This document shows, in pieces, positions 35,579-45,036 of a stretch of DNA of 64,000 nt. The stretch spans positions 2,983,501 through 3,047,500 of the forward strand of contig NZ_JAOVZQ010000001.1 of the NCBI RefSeq assembly GCF_026619435.1. Direction: 5' to 3'. A program made the position numbers and the translations under genes. Every line of letters begins with the position of its first letter. Position 1 is the first letter of the stretch. The stretch is from Hoeflea ulvae. Its GTDB lineage: Bacteria > Pseudomonadota > Alphaproteobacteria > Rhizobiales > Rhizobiaceae. The notes under the pieces are model-generated. The model saw only the letters and a program-made list of their open reading frames with translations. It had not been told where the DNA came from and ran no database searches.

Positions 35579-36983
35579 TTTGGTTGTTCCATGGTGTAGG
35601 TTTCGGGGTCAAAGGTGCTTTGAGTGTACCCGGAGGTATCACGAATTGATCTGCGCCGCCTTTCAATGCGCTGACGCCGTCCGATGAGCGTTGCGCCCGC
35701 GCAGGTCCCATCCATCCGTTGAGCCCCTCTTTTCCCACCGTGTGTTCGACATAGGCGCCGTCTCCATTCCAGTCATTGAGGACGGCTGATCCGGAGCGCC
35801 AGTCCGCCTCGCTTCGTGGCGGCGGCTCCAGACTCCAGAATGCCCCGTCGGGATTGGATTCAGCGTCCACCACACGGTAGAGCTTCGTGCCCGGTTTCAG
35901 GGTCACTGCTTCGGGATCGCTTTTGAACGTGCCACGCTCCTGCCCGCGCAATGTCGGCCAGCCGGGTTTTTCGATCGGCCCTTTTGCACGGGCTTGCGCA
36001 GCGCCATTGATCTCCTTTCGCAAGGCCGGATCCATCGGAACCGCACCGGGCTCGCGCTGTCCGGTCTTCCTTTTCATGAAGGGTTGGCGATTGCGCCCCG
36101 GGGATGCCTGGTTTGGCGGCTCCTCAGGAGGGTCGGATTTCTCGCGGACCCTGTCGCGCTGCCTTGTCTTCGGCTCCTGCTTCGCAACACTGGGCTTGGC
36201 ATCCGAATGCCCGCCGGTCTTGCCGACGCCCTTGGTCAGGCTCTTGGCCTTGAGCAGACGCCCGAGCACGCCTTCGACGATCAGCACCGACAGCACCGCC
36301 GCCATGGCGATCGCCGCCGGCTTGAGTTCTGCGCGCGATTTCGCATCGCGGACTTCGCCGACAATCTCATGGGCGCGCTCGAGCGCATGCAGGACGGAGG
36401 CCGAAAGGAAAAACAGATCAAAGGCCAGCACGGCGATGTTGACGCCGGGTATGAAATGGGCGCCAACCCAAGCGACGACCGCGCCGACGATAAGCCCCAT
36501 GCCCAGGTCGCGAACCGCATTCTCGAAGGCCAGCCGCGTCTCACCCTCCATATATTGCGGCGCCATCTCGAAGACGATCATCATCCGGTCCGACAGATCC
36601 GGCGGCAGTGCCCCGCCGGCAATCGGCTTCACCGACGCCTGTTTGAAATCCTCGTCCAGGCTGGCGCCGGCAAAGCTCAGCGTCACGTCGGGGACCTTGG
36701 CGATGCCGATGGCGCCGCTGCTGGCGGACCGGGCCAGCGCATGGATCAGCGTATGACGTGTCGCAACCCGCAGCGAAACCGGGTCCATGCCCCAGTTCCT
36801 CAGATGCGGACGGATCAGTTGCTCCGAATTTGGCCGGCTGAGCAGCACCTCCAGCGCCTGCAGGATCGAAAAGCGCTCGCGCAACACCACCGAAGCCGCC
36901 TGTGCACCAAACGCCGACAAGGGACCGATCAGGATGGTTTCCCGCCCCGTGCTGATCGATACAATGTCCGTTGATGAACGCAT
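35568..36983 (-). CDS. Candidate T6SS effector: membrane-spanning middle and unknown C-terminal toxin-like domain
   Basis: This 471-residue protein is encoded inside the T6SS operon between fha and tssK. Residues 1-150 are a soluble N-terminal domain without a named match. Hydrophobic segments at about 160-199 and 222-243 could cross a membrane. Residues 255-350 are a basic, Pro/Gln-rich linker. The C-terminus (about 360-455) reads GTKLYRVVDAESNPDGAFW, then SEADWRSGSAVLNDWNGDGA, YVEHTV and GWMGPARAQ...GGADQFVIPP. This layout and the LYRVVD...YVEHTV...GGADQ pattern resemble C-terminal toxin domains of polymorphic toxins, possibly an ADP-ribosyltransferase-like fold, but I cannot name the family. 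GAGG lies 6 nt before the ATG. Confidence 0.75.
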   Translation of the reverse strand: MRSSTDIVSISTGRETILIGPLSAFGAQAASVVLRERFSILQALEVLLSRPNSEQLIRPHLRNWGMDPVSLRVATRHTLIHALARSASSGAIGIAKVPDVTLSFAGASLDEDFKQASVKPIAGGALPPDLSDRMMIVFEMAPQYMEGETRLAFENAVRDLGMGLIVGAVVAWVGAHFIPGVNIAVLAFDLFFLSASVLHALERAHEIVGEVRDAKSRAELKPAAIAMAAVLSVLIVEGVLGRLLKAKSLTKGVGKTGGHSDAKPSVAKQEPKTRQRDRVREKSDPPEEPPNQASPGRNRQPFMKRKTGQREPGAVPMDPALRKEINGAAQARAKGPIEKPGWPTLRGQERGTFKSDPEAVTLKPGTKLYRVVDAESNPDGAFWSLEPPPRSEADWRSGSAVLNDWNGDGAYVEHTVGKEGLNGWMGPARAQRSSDGVSALKGGADQFVIPPGTLKAPLTPKPTPWNNQNGT

Positions 36984-37116
36984 ACCGTTCCTCAGCCGCC
37001 CCGCAATCCCGACAGAAAACCGCCAAATATATTGACGAACCTAAAGAAACACTCTGGCCGCTTCAACACAATTCACGGAGCACTACTGGGGCGCAACCAG
37101 AGCAACAGCATCGCCG

Positions 37117-38376
37117 TTACTTGCGCTTGGTTCCCGTCGCCTCCTGATAGGCCTCGGAGAAATACAGCAGGAACACGTCAAGCATGCCGTTCTCATGCGC
37201 TTCCACCTTGGCGTCCCAGCGCTGCACGAATGTTTCCCAGGCCTTTGCCTTGCGGTTGGAGAAGGCGGACTTCTCGACCTTGGCTTCGATGGATTCCGGC
37301 GACATGTCGGCAAGCAGCCGCGACAATGCCTTCTGCATGGCCGAATAGGTGGCCAGTTCGTGCGACTTGATATCCTCAAAGGCTTCGCGGAAGGCCCGCA
37401 TGCCGTCGAGATAGCCGGAACGGTCCTTCGCCAGCATCGCCTCGAGCGCTTCTGTCGGGTCGGCCATGAATTTGAGCGGATTGTTGTCAAGCGCACCGAT
37501 CACCGTCCGGTCGGTGGTCCGCACCATCGCCTTGGCCGAAGCGCGCGCCTTGAGCAGCAGCGCCGTCTGCTCGGCAATCAGCAGCATCATCGCGCCCAGT
37601 TCCTGCGCCACTTCCTGGCTGTTGCGGTTCGCCAGGGCATGCGAGGGCAATCGCGCGCCGAGCTTGAATGCGGCAAGCATGTCATTGCCGCCCACGGCAG
37701 AGCCGGCGCGGCTTTCAGGCCGGGGCGACGGCGGAGGGCCTGGCTCGCGGATCGGTTGCGGCTCTTGCGGAAACCCGGGGTCGGCTGCCGGCGCGAATGG
37801 ATTGGCCCCCGGCGTCGGACGCGCTTGCTGTGGCGCAAACGGATCTTCCGCCGACCGGGCGGGCGGCAGGTCGAGATGGGATTTGACGAAATCCGGATGG
37901 ACCGGCTGATCCTGTCGTTTCGGTTTGAACACGCTGCGATCCACCGGCGCCGGACCGGTCGTGGCTGCTCCCCAGATATCATCGTCATCGGCCGCCGGCG
38001 CAGGTGCTGCCGACATCCACGCATCACTGGACGTGCCGCCGGAGGCAGCTTGCTGCACATCGCTGATCTGCACCGTGATGATGTAATCGCCTATGGCAAG
38101 CTTGTCGCCGGGTTGCAGCGTATAGGGGCTTTTCACCCTTTGCTGTGCCCCGTTCAGAAAAGTGCCATTGCGCGAGATGTCGTTGAGGATGTAGTTCTGC
38201 CCGTCGAACCGGATATCGCAGTGGCGCGATGAGATGAACAGTTTCGGATCCGGCAATGTCCAGTCGCTTGCGCTGTCACGGCCGATTTCAAACGCGCGGC
38301 CTTCGGAGCGGTAACTCAGCGGGCCACCATCGGGCAGTCTGTCCAAATTGCTGATCAAAAGCGTAATCGACTTCAT
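37117..38376 (-). CDS. fha: T6SS FHA-domain scaffold protein (Fha/TagH)
   Basis: Fha binds phosphothreonine and links the PpkA signal to T6SS assembly. The 419-residue protein has an N-terminal FHA domain (about 5-105) with all recognition residues: GRDSASDW, SSRHCDI and NGTFLNG. A Pro-rich linker (about 115-235) and a C-terminal helical domain (about 240-400), typical of T6SS Fha proteins, follow. In Agrobacterium Fha recognises phosphorylated TssL, and the matching TssL motif is encoded at the other end of this cluster. It lies downstream of the lipase-like gene by about 100 bp and upstream of the membrane-spanning candidate toxin. Confidence 0.92.
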   Translation of the reverse strand: MKSITLLISNLDRLPDGGPLSYRSEGRAFEIGRDSASDWTLPDPKLFISSRHCDIRFDGQNYILNDISRNGTFLNGAQQRVKSPYTLQPGDKLAIGDYIITVQISDVQQAASGGTSSDAWMSAAPAPAADDDDIWGAATTGPAPVDRSVFKPKRQDQPVHPDFVKSHLDLPPARSAEDPFAPQQARPTPGANPFAPAADPGFPQEPQPIREPGPPPSPRPESRAGSAVGGNDMLAAFKLGARLPSHALANRNSQEVAQELGAMMLLIAEQTALLLKARASAKAMVRTTDRTVIGALDNNPLKFMADPTEALEAMLAKDRSGYLDGMRAFREAFEDIKSHELATYSAMQKALSRLLADMSPESIEAKVEKSAFSNRKAKAWETFVQRWDAKVEAHENGMLDVFLLYFSEAYQEATGTKRK

Positions 38377-38477
38377 TCCACACTATTCCAAACTCTGTAG
38401 GTCCCGATCCTGCCAACCATTGTGCAGGCCATTGTATTTTTTGGCAATTGAGCATGTCCATTGCGCATACGCCGCCC

Positions 38478-39278
38478 TCACCCGACATTCGACCGGTCGG
38501 CTGCGACATCGCGATATTTGTTGCGCAGCATGGCTTTCTGCTTTTCAGCTTCGAAATGACCCGACATCCAGTCAAACACCTTGGCTGACCCGGACTTCTC
38601 CTGTTCCAGCGTCACCTTTGTCTTGTTGGCATGGTGCTGCGACCGGGCCAGCACCGACAATGGCATCGGCAGCAATATCATCATGCCATGCGATATCGTG
38701 GTGTTGCCCTCATAGATCTTGCCGTCGGATCCGGCTGACGTCCACGGGGTGCCGCCGACGGCGCCATGGGTGCAGTGAAACCACTTGGAGTGATAGACTG
38801 TAGACCCCTTGTGGTATCTGACCCCGCAATTGCCGAAGAACTCCCGGGATTCAGCCGAAGTGGAGCGCCTTGCGTGGTAGACGCTGCGGACATTGGGTGA
38901 AACTGCATCCACATCAAGCCCCACCGCGCGGTCGACCGCGTCGAACAGGAACATGGCATCCACGGTGATCTTGCTGTCTGCCAGAACCCTGGCAGCCCAG
39001 ATGGCGGCTGCACCGCCACGGCTGAATCCCGTCAGAAACACGCCGACCTTCGCGCCCTTGCGCTGCATCGGAGCCAGCGCCTGCACCAGTTGCCGGGCGG
39101 CTTCCTCACCGCGTGGCTTGGTCGAAGCCCCCTCCATCGAAGGCCCCCTTTGATAGTGACCGAAACTCGGCGGCCCCACATTGGAGGAGAACTGCTTGAC
39201 ATAGCTGTTGCGAAAATGCCGGCTGTACTCCGCATCATTATAGGCTCCGGTGCCGTCGATACCTGCGATGACATACAT
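38478..39278 (-). CDS. Lipase-like alpha/beta-hydrolase, putative T6SS effector (DUF2235/Tle-like)
   Basis: This 266-residue protein begins YVIAGIDGTGAYND, resembling the DGT opening of DUF2235 proteins, and carries the nucleophile elbow GFSRGGAAA with Ser86 in G-x-S-x-G form. An aspartate for the triad is likely at 113 or 116 (LFDAVD), with later histidines around HSKWFHCTHG. T6SS phospholipase effectors of the Tle1 group share this architecture. It has no signal peptide. It lies 9 bp after the clpV stop, whose TAG overlaps its AGGGG ribosome binding site, so it is part of the structural operon. No periplasmic immunity gene follows. The effector role is inferred from location and the lipase box. 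Confidence 0.78.
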   Translation of the reverse strand: MYVIAGIDGTGAYNDAEYSRHFRNSYVKQFSSNVGPPSFGHYQRGPSMEGASTKPRGEEAARQLVQALAPMQRKGAKVGVFLTGFSRGGAAAIWAARVLADSKITVDAMFLFDAVDRAVGLDVDAVSPNVRSVYHARRSTSAESREFFGNCGVRYHKGSTVYHSKWFHCTHGAVGGTPWTSAGSDGKIYEGNTTISHGMMILLPMPLSVLARSQHHANKTKVTLEQEKSGSAKVFDWMSGHFEAEKQKAMLRNKYRDVAADRSNVG

Positions 39279-39287
39279 GGTCAGCCC

Positions 39288-42053
39288 CTATTCCAGCGCG
39301 TAAGTGTAGTTGCCGTCCTTGTGGTCGACCGTCACCGTCCTGAATTCCGCCTGCTCCATCGAGCTGTGCAGGAAATGCCGGGCAAGATCGGGCAGCAAGG
39401 TGTTGGTGATGATATTGTCGATCATCCGGCCGCCGGAATCGGGATCGTTGCAGCACGAGACGATGTAGTCGATCAGCCCGTCCGTGCAGATCAGTTCGGC
39501 ATTGTGATTGTCGCGCACCCGCCGCTTGATCTGCTCGAGTTGCAATTTGACAATCCCGCCCAGCATGTCCTGGGACAGCGGGAAATAGGGGATGGTGACG
39601 ATGCGGCCAAGCAGCGCTGGCGGGAAAACCTGCTGGAGATAGGGACGCAACGCTTTTGACAGCTCCTCCACGTCGGGCCGTGTCTTGCCCTCGGCGGCCA
39701 GTTGCATGATCGCCTCGGTGCCGACATTCGAGGTCAGGATGATCAGGGTATTCTTGAAGTCGATCACCCGGCCGGTGCCGTCCTCCATGCGCCCCTTGTC
39801 AAACACCTGGAAAAACAGCTCGTGCACGTCGGAATGCGCCTTTTCGACCTCGTCGAGCAGTACGACGCTGTAGGGCTTGCGGCGCACGGCTTCCGTCAGC
39901 CGTCCCCCTTCGCCATATCCGACATAGCCCGGAGGTGCGCCCTTGAGCAGCGACACCGTGTGGGCCTCCTGGAATTCGCTCATATTGATGGTGATGATGT
40001 TTTGCTCGCCGCCATAGATCGCTTCCGCCAGCGCCAGCGCGGTCTCGGTCTTGCCGACCCCGGACGGGCCGCACAGCATGAACACCCCGATCGGCTTGTT
40101 GGGATTGTCGAGCTTGGCGCGGCTGGTCTCGATGCGGCGGGTGATCATGTCGATGCCATGCGCCTGCCCGATGACCCGCTTGTTCAGCGTCTCCGACAAT
40201 TTCAGGATCGATTGGATTTCATCGCGGACCATGCGGCCCACGGGAATCCCGGTCCAGGCCGACACCACGGCCGCAATCGCCTGTTCGTCGACATGGGCAA
40301 AGACCATGCGCTCGTCGTCGCGGATGTCGCTCAGTGACCTGTTGAGCTCCTCAAGCCTCAGGCCGGTATCAGTCTCTGACGGCTCAGCGGCCCCTGCCGG
40401 ATCTTCCTCCGCCGCGGCTTCAGGTTCTCCCGGCTCATCCGCAGTCACATTTTGATCGCCTTGCTCGGCGGTGACTGGTCCCTGAGCTTCAGGCGTCTCC
40501 ATGGACGGCGCGGCCGCGGCACGCAGAGCAGAGCGCGCGGCGATGATCTCGTCCACCAGCTCCTTTTCCCGGTCATAGGCTGCCCGCCGCTCGGCAAGCT
40601 GTGCCTCCTTCTCCGCAACGAGCTGCTCGAGCTCGGCGATCCGCTCGGGATTGGTGCTTCCCAATTCGCTCTCATTGCCCAGCGCGTCGAGCTCCTTGCC
40701 GGCCGCTTCGATGGACACCCTGATATCGGCGAGTGCCGCCGGCGTGGTGCTCTGGCTGATGGCGACCCGGGCGCAGGCCGTATCGAGCAGGCTCACCGCC
40801 TTGTCCGGCAATTGCCGCGCCGGAATATAGCGCGCCGACAATTGAACCGCGGCGACCAGCGCGGCATCGGAGATCCGCACATTGTGATGCTTTTCCATCG
40901 GCCCAAGAATGCCGCGCAGCATGTAGCAGCATTTCTCGATCGACGGCTCATCGACATGCACGGGCTGAAACCGCCGCGTCAGCGCCGGGTCCTTTTCGAA
41001 ATACTGGCGATACTCGGCCCAGGTGGTGGCGCCGATTGTCCGAAGGGTGCCGCGGGCCAGCGCCGGCTTGAGCAGATTGGCAGCATCCCCGGTGCCTTGC
41101 GCCCCGCCTGCGCCAACCAGCGTGTGGGCTTCATCGATGAACAGGATGATCGGGGTGGGCGATGACTGCACCTCGTCTATCACCGAGCGCAGGCGCTGCT
41201 CGAACTCGCCCTTGAGCGACGCGCCGGCCTGCATCAGGCCGATATCCAGCGCCAGAAGCCGGACATTGCGCAGCGCCGGCGGAACATCGCCCGATGCGAT
41301 GCAATGGGCAAAACCCTCCACCACGGCGGTCTTGCCGACACCGGCCTCGCCGGTCAGGATCGGGTTGTTTTGCCGCCGCCGCGACAGCACATCGATGATC
41401 TGGCGGATTTCCTCGTCGCGCCCGACAATCGGGTCAAGCTTTCCCGATGCGGCCTGCGCCGTCATGTCGATGGAAAACCGGTCGAGCGCGGTGGTGCCCT
41501 TTGCCTCCGTCAGCCCGTCTTCGCCGCCATCCGCCGCACCACTGGGCGAAAACCCATCCATCGGCCTGAGATTGGACTCGTCCGAACGCTGCCAGAACTC
41601 GCGATGCTGGGCAATCAGCGCATCCGCATCGATCGCCCCGAGACTGCGCGATGCCGATGCGATCGCGCGCTTGATGCTCGGCGATTTCAGCGCCGCCACC
41701 AGCAGATGGCCGCTGCGGATCTGCAACTCGCCAAACAGCAGCGTGGCATAGTGCCAGCCCCTGTCCAGAAGATCGATTATCTGGGTGGAGACCCCGGGCA
41801 TCTCGGTTTCATTGGCCCTGAACCCGGAGGTCGTCGCCACCAGCTCGGCCACGACCGCGGATTTGTCGATACCCAGATGGGTCAGCGTATGGGCCACATC
41901 GGTTCGCTCGTTCTGCACCAGATGCAGCAGCAAATGCGCCATTTCGACATTGCGGTTGCCGGCGGTCCTGGCCTGCCTCAGGGCCTTCATGAAGGCGTCG
42001 TAACCGACGGTGTTCAGCTTTCCTGCTACGGTTTCCAGGCTAATCTCGTTCAT
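39288..42053 (-). CDS. tssH: T6SS sheath-disassembly ATPase TssH (ClpV)
   Basis: ClpV is the AAA+ unfoldase that extracts TssC and recycles the contracted sheath. This 921-residue protein has the N-terminal Clp repeat domain (about 1-150) and AAA1 with Walker A GEAGVGKT (235-242) and Walker B ILFIDEAH. A coiled-coil middle domain and AAA2 with GPSGVGKT (662-669) and VVLLDEVEKAH follow. Residues about 513-564 form an acidic Ala/Glu/Pro-rich insertion in the region between the AAA modules, not usual in ClpV. The ATG at 42053 is preceded by a G-rich box; the frame can extend 11 codons upstream without a better start. It ends 9 bp before the lipase-like gene. Confidence 0.96.
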   Translation of the reverse strand: MNEISLETVAGKLNTVGYDAFMKALRQARTAGNRNVEMAHLLLHLVQNERTDVAHTLTHLGIDKSAVVAELVATTSGFRANETEMPGVSTQIIDLLDRGWHYATLLFGELQIRSGHLLVAALKSPSIKRAIASASRSLGAIDADALIAQHREFWQRSDESNLRPMDGFSPSGAADGGEDGLTEAKGTTALDRFSIDMTAQAASGKLDPIVGRDEEIRQIIDVLSRRRQNNPILTGEAGVGKTAVVEGFAHCIASGDVPPALRNVRLLALDIGLMQAGASLKGEFEQRLRSVIDEVQSSPTPIILFIDEAHTLVGAGGAQGTGDAANLLKPALARGTLRTIGATTWAEYRQYFEKDPALTRRFQPVHVDEPSIEKCCYMLRGILGPMEKHHNVRISDAALVAAVQLSARYIPARQLPDKAVSLLDTACARVAISQSTTPAALADIRVSIEAAGKELDALGNESELGSTNPERIAELEQLVAEKEAQLAERRAAYDREKELVDEIIAARSALRAAAAPSMETPEAQGPVTAEQGDQNVTADEPGEPEAAAEEDPAGAAEPSETDTGLRLEELNRSLSDIRDDERMVFAHVDEQAIAAVVSAWTGIPVGRMVRDEIQSILKLSETLNKRVIGQAHGIDMITRRIETSRAKLDNPNKPIGVFMLCGPSGVGKTETALALAEAIYGGEQNIITINMSEFQEAHTVSLLKGAPPGYVGYGEGGRLTEAVRRKPYSVVLLDEVEKAHSDVHELFFQVFDKGRMEDGTGRVIDFKNTLIILTSNVGTEAIMQLAAEGKTRPDVEELSKALRPYLQQVFPPALLGRIVTIPYFPLSQDMLGGIVKLQLEQIKRRVRDNHNAELICTDGLIDYIVSCCNDPDSGGRMIDNIITNTLLPDLARHFLHSSMEQAEFRTVTVDHKDGNYTYALE

Positions 42054-42082
42054 TGGTCGCCCCCCATCTGGTCGGATTAACA

Positions 42083-43099
42083 TCACGCATGCGCTTGGCC
42101 CGCCTTGCTGCCGGGCGCCATCGGATTGAACCGGGCTTCAAACAGGTGATCCGGACCCTCGACGGTGCGCGCGCCCTGCAGCCAGGAAGTAAGCCCCAGC
42201 TTGCCAGCACTTCCCAGTCTGATCGATGGCGCCTGGTCGCGCGGCAATCCCAGCTCCACATCGAATTCGGCCCGGTATCCGACATAATAGAACGCCAGAT
42301 CGGCAAGTTCCGAGGCAAGCGCCGACCCGGGCAGCAAGCGCTCATACTCGTCCTGATCCCGGCAGCGGATGCGGATGCGGAACTTTTCGGTGATGCTGTA
42401 GATCCGCTTGCCGACAAAACTGTCCACGCCCAGCCGCGCCGATTGACGTCCCATTGCGGTGCGCTCCGTGACGTCCAGCGACAGCCAGGTGCCAACCCAT
42501 TGCTCGATCTCGACGTCAAGCTTGAGCAGCCCCTGCAGCAATTGCTTCAGGCGCGATGCGCTCTTGACGTGCGAATTGACCAGCCCGGTATAGGGAATGC
42601 GGCCAATCTGCGTGCGCGCATCCGCATGGCGCATCGTCTCCGTGCCGACGCCACCAAAACTTGCCAGAAAAACCTGAAAACGGTCGAGTTCAGGACGTTC
42701 AAACTGGGCAATCGGACGTGAATCGGCCCATGCCCGGTAGAAAAGCTGCAGGAAACGGGTCGACAGCACATCGACGAACCGGGCAAAGGACGGATCCTTG
42801 CCATTGGCCCAGATCTGCGAGGTCTCGGTAATGTGCAGTGGCAGCGCGCCTTGCGGGCCGAACATGCCCAGAAACCGGATCGACAATCGCGACCCGCCGC
42901 TTGGCGTCGGTTCAATCGCGGCAATGTTGGAGGCCGGAAACGCCGTGTAGGGATCCTGCGACAGCACCACGATGTCATCCTTGACCGTGACGCCATCCCC
43001 GATCCGGGGTTTTGACGCCGCATGCCGTTCGAATTCGCGCAGGACGGCGTAGAAATTGTGGCGAAACGGATCGGCCTTGATGTCCTCTATCAGCTTCAC
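42083..43099 (-). CDS. tssG: T6SS baseplate protein TssG
   Basis: TssG is the small wedge subunit of the T6SS baseplate, paired with two TssF copies. The 338-residue protein matches the family (VasB) over its length, with PFRHNFYAVLREFERH near the N-terminus and FLGMFGPQGALPLHITE near residue 80. It starts with GTG, whose last bases form the tssF stop (GTGA), a 4-bp overlap that couples translation with tssF. Confidence 0.94.
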   Translation of the reverse strand: MKLIEDIKADPFRHNFYAVLREFERHAASKPRIGDGVTVKDDIVVLSQDPYTAFPASNIAAIEPTPSGGSRLSIRFLGMFGPQGALPLHITETSQIWANGKDPSFARFVDVLSTRFLQLFYRAWADSRPIAQFERPELDRFQVFLASFGGVGTETMRHADARTQIGRIPYTGLVNSHVKSASRLKQLLQGLLKLDVEIEQWVGTWLSLDVTERTAMGRQSARLGVDSFVGKRIYSITEKFRIRIRCRDQDEYERLLPGSALASELADLAFYYVGYRAEFDVELGLPRDQAPSIRLGSAGKLGLTSWLQGARTVEGPDHLFEARFNPMAPGSKAGQAHA

Positions 43100-45036
43100 A
43101 GCAACTGCCTTTCCCCGACGACCGGTTTCCAGACCTTGATCTGGCCCCGTTGCCGGGAGCGGATGGCGGTTTCGACAAAGCTGTTAATCGCCGCATATTC
43201 GGCCAGAAACTTGCTCAAAATCGTGCCGAGCAGAAAGGCGCCGCTGCCCTCGAAGGCGGTTTCGTCAAACTCGATGGTCACGCGGATACCGCGCGCCGCA
43301 TTGTAACCGGTATCCTGTTTGATCTTGCGGACCACCGGCTCGGTCGAGACATCGACAATGCCGCGAATGCGGCGTTCGATATCCGCATTGGACGCATCGG
43401 CGAAAACCATCAGCATTTCGCGCAAGGCCGCAGCGCCATCGCCTTCAGGGCGTCCGGCCAATCCGAGATGGTTGAATTGCAGAAAATTGATCAGCTTCCA
43501 CAGGATCGCCCCGGTCGGATCGGCGCCGCGGCCGCGGAAACTTCCCGACAGCAGCGAATCCCGCGGCGGGGTCGGTCCGGCGATGCACTCGAATTCCAGC
43601 TTGGTGTCCTCGACCGCCACGAAATCCGCCCTGCCGCGCCGCACCGGAAGCTGGTCGGTCAGATGCCGGTTGCTCACCAGCGCCCTGACATTGAGCGACC
43701 TCACCCGCTCGGCAACATCTTCCTCCGCCGGTTCGCGCAAGGAGATGAAGGTGTCGGTGCCCAGATAATTGCTGACCAGCCCGGTGCGGCGTTCGGCATC
43801 GGTCTTTCGCCGTTCTATCTGTCTCGACGTGTAGAAATGCGCCTTGTTGAGGGGCATGTTGCCAAGCGGCGCCGAATAGAGCGGCGACACCGGGATCTTG
43901 TCCTTTCGCCGCGGAAACAGAGCATTGACCTCGAGGATCTTGTAGATCTCGTATTCCAGCGGCCGGCTGCGGTCCACCACGACCACATGTTCATGATCCT
44001 GCGTCCGTATCGGCACCGGCGTGCATGTCGCCTCGAACAGGTTTGCAACCGGCGCGGCATAGAGCGCGAAACTCTTGGCCTTGATGATCGAGGACATGCG
44101 CTTGGACGAGGATTCGAATTCGAAATAGATTTCGAACCGGTCCGCTTCGATATGTTTGAGCTTGTCCGCAAGTCCCCTCAGGCGAAACCCGAGAAACCGG
44201 TGCGGAAACAGGAAATATTCCTTCAGCTGGTTGAAGCCGGCAAACACCTTGTCGTCATGGCCGAACAGCGATTTGCCTTCTTCAAAGCCGATCTCCTCGA
44301 TCGCGGTGGCCGGCAGGATCTCGAATTTCGGCGCCATCCCCTCCTTGGCGTGACGGATGATGATCCGTCCGAGTTTTGAAAACAGCAATTCGTACAGCGT
44401 CGCCGAATCCGACACCGACTCGACCAGATGAAAGGTCAGCTCGTCCGGCGTGCAGCTGTTGACCGGTGGTCCGGGTGCCGCATCCTTGGAAACCGGCCCG
44501 CCGCGCAGCGACAATTCGAGACACAGGCCGCTGGCCACGGAGACCGAGGTCTCGATGCCGCGCGCCTGCATTGGCGCGGTGGTGGAAAAATATTCCGCCT
44601 TGGTCACCTGGTAAGGCCACAAGGCCAGATCGGTGACCAGCCGGTAGCGGCAGGCAATCCGTTTTTCGCGCTCGACGAAACTCGTGTCCAGATAGTCGCC
44701 GGCCTTGAGAAACACCCCGTCGCGCAGGCCGGGATCTGAGAAATCCGGCATCGCGCGGACCATGGCGAAGGAGGGAATCGGCGCCAGAAAGCCGGGAATC
44801 AGGTGTTCCAGCATTTCGGTCGTGAAGGTGTCGAACTCGCTCTTGATCTTGAGCTGGACCCGGGCGGCAAGGAAGGCAGCCCCCTCGAGCAATCCGACCA
44901 GCGTCGGATCCATCTGGTCCTCGGTCAACGCTCCAAGACGCGCCGCCACGCCGGGAAATTCCTCGGCGAACTCCTTCGAACGTTCATAGAGAAGTTTCAG
45001 TTCGCGGTCGTAAAACTCTAAAAACTCTCTGTTCAT
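43096..45036 (-). CDS. tssF: T6SS baseplate protein TssF
   Basis: TssF is the large wedge subunit of the baseplate. The 646-residue protein begins MNREFLEFYDRELKLLYERS with EFPGVAARLG following, the standard TssF (VasA) N-terminus. The C-terminal region retains the conserved YNAARGIRVTIEFDE-type segment and a FVETAIRSRQRG end. Its ATG overlaps the tssE stop by 4 bp (ATGA) and its stop overlaps the tssG start, so the three wedge genes tssE-tssF-tssG are translated as a coupled set. Confidence 0.95.
   Translation of the reverse strand: MNREFLEFYDRELKLLYERSKEFAEEFPGVAARLGALTEDQMDPTLVGLLEGAAFLAARVQLKIKSEFDTFTTEMLEHLIPGFLAPIPSFAMVRAMPDFSDPGLRDGVFLKAGDYLDTSFVEREKRIACRYRLVTDLALWPYQVTKAEYFSTTAPMQARGIETSVSVASGLCLELSLRGGPVSKDAAPGPPVNSCTPDELTFHLVESVSDSATLYELLFSKLGRIIIRHAKEGMAPKFEILPATAIEEIGFEEGKSLFGHDDKVFAGFNQLKEYFLFPHRFLGFRLRGLADKLKHIEADRFEIYFEFESSSKRMSSIIKAKSFALYAAPVANLFEATCTPVPIRTQDHEHVVVVDRSRPLEYEIYKILEVNALFPRRKDKIPVSPLYSAPLGNMPLNKAHFYTSRQIERRKTDAERRTGLVSNYLGTDTFISLREPAEEDVAERVRSLNVRALVSNRHLTDQLPVRRGRADFVAVEDTKLEFECIAGPTPPRDSLLSGSFRGRGADPTGAILWKLINFLQFNHLGLAGRPEGDGAAALREMLMVFADASNADIERRIRGIVDVSTEPVVRKIKQDTGYNAARGIRVTIEFDETAFEGSGAFLLGTILSKFLAEYAAINSFVETAIRSRQRGQIKVWKPVVGERQLL

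Noticed and set aside
36000-38232. Plus-strand frames of about 290-345 codons opposite the candidate toxin and fha
   Set aside because: Arg-rich shadows without ribosome binding sites; the minus strand has the FHA domain and operon-like overlaps.
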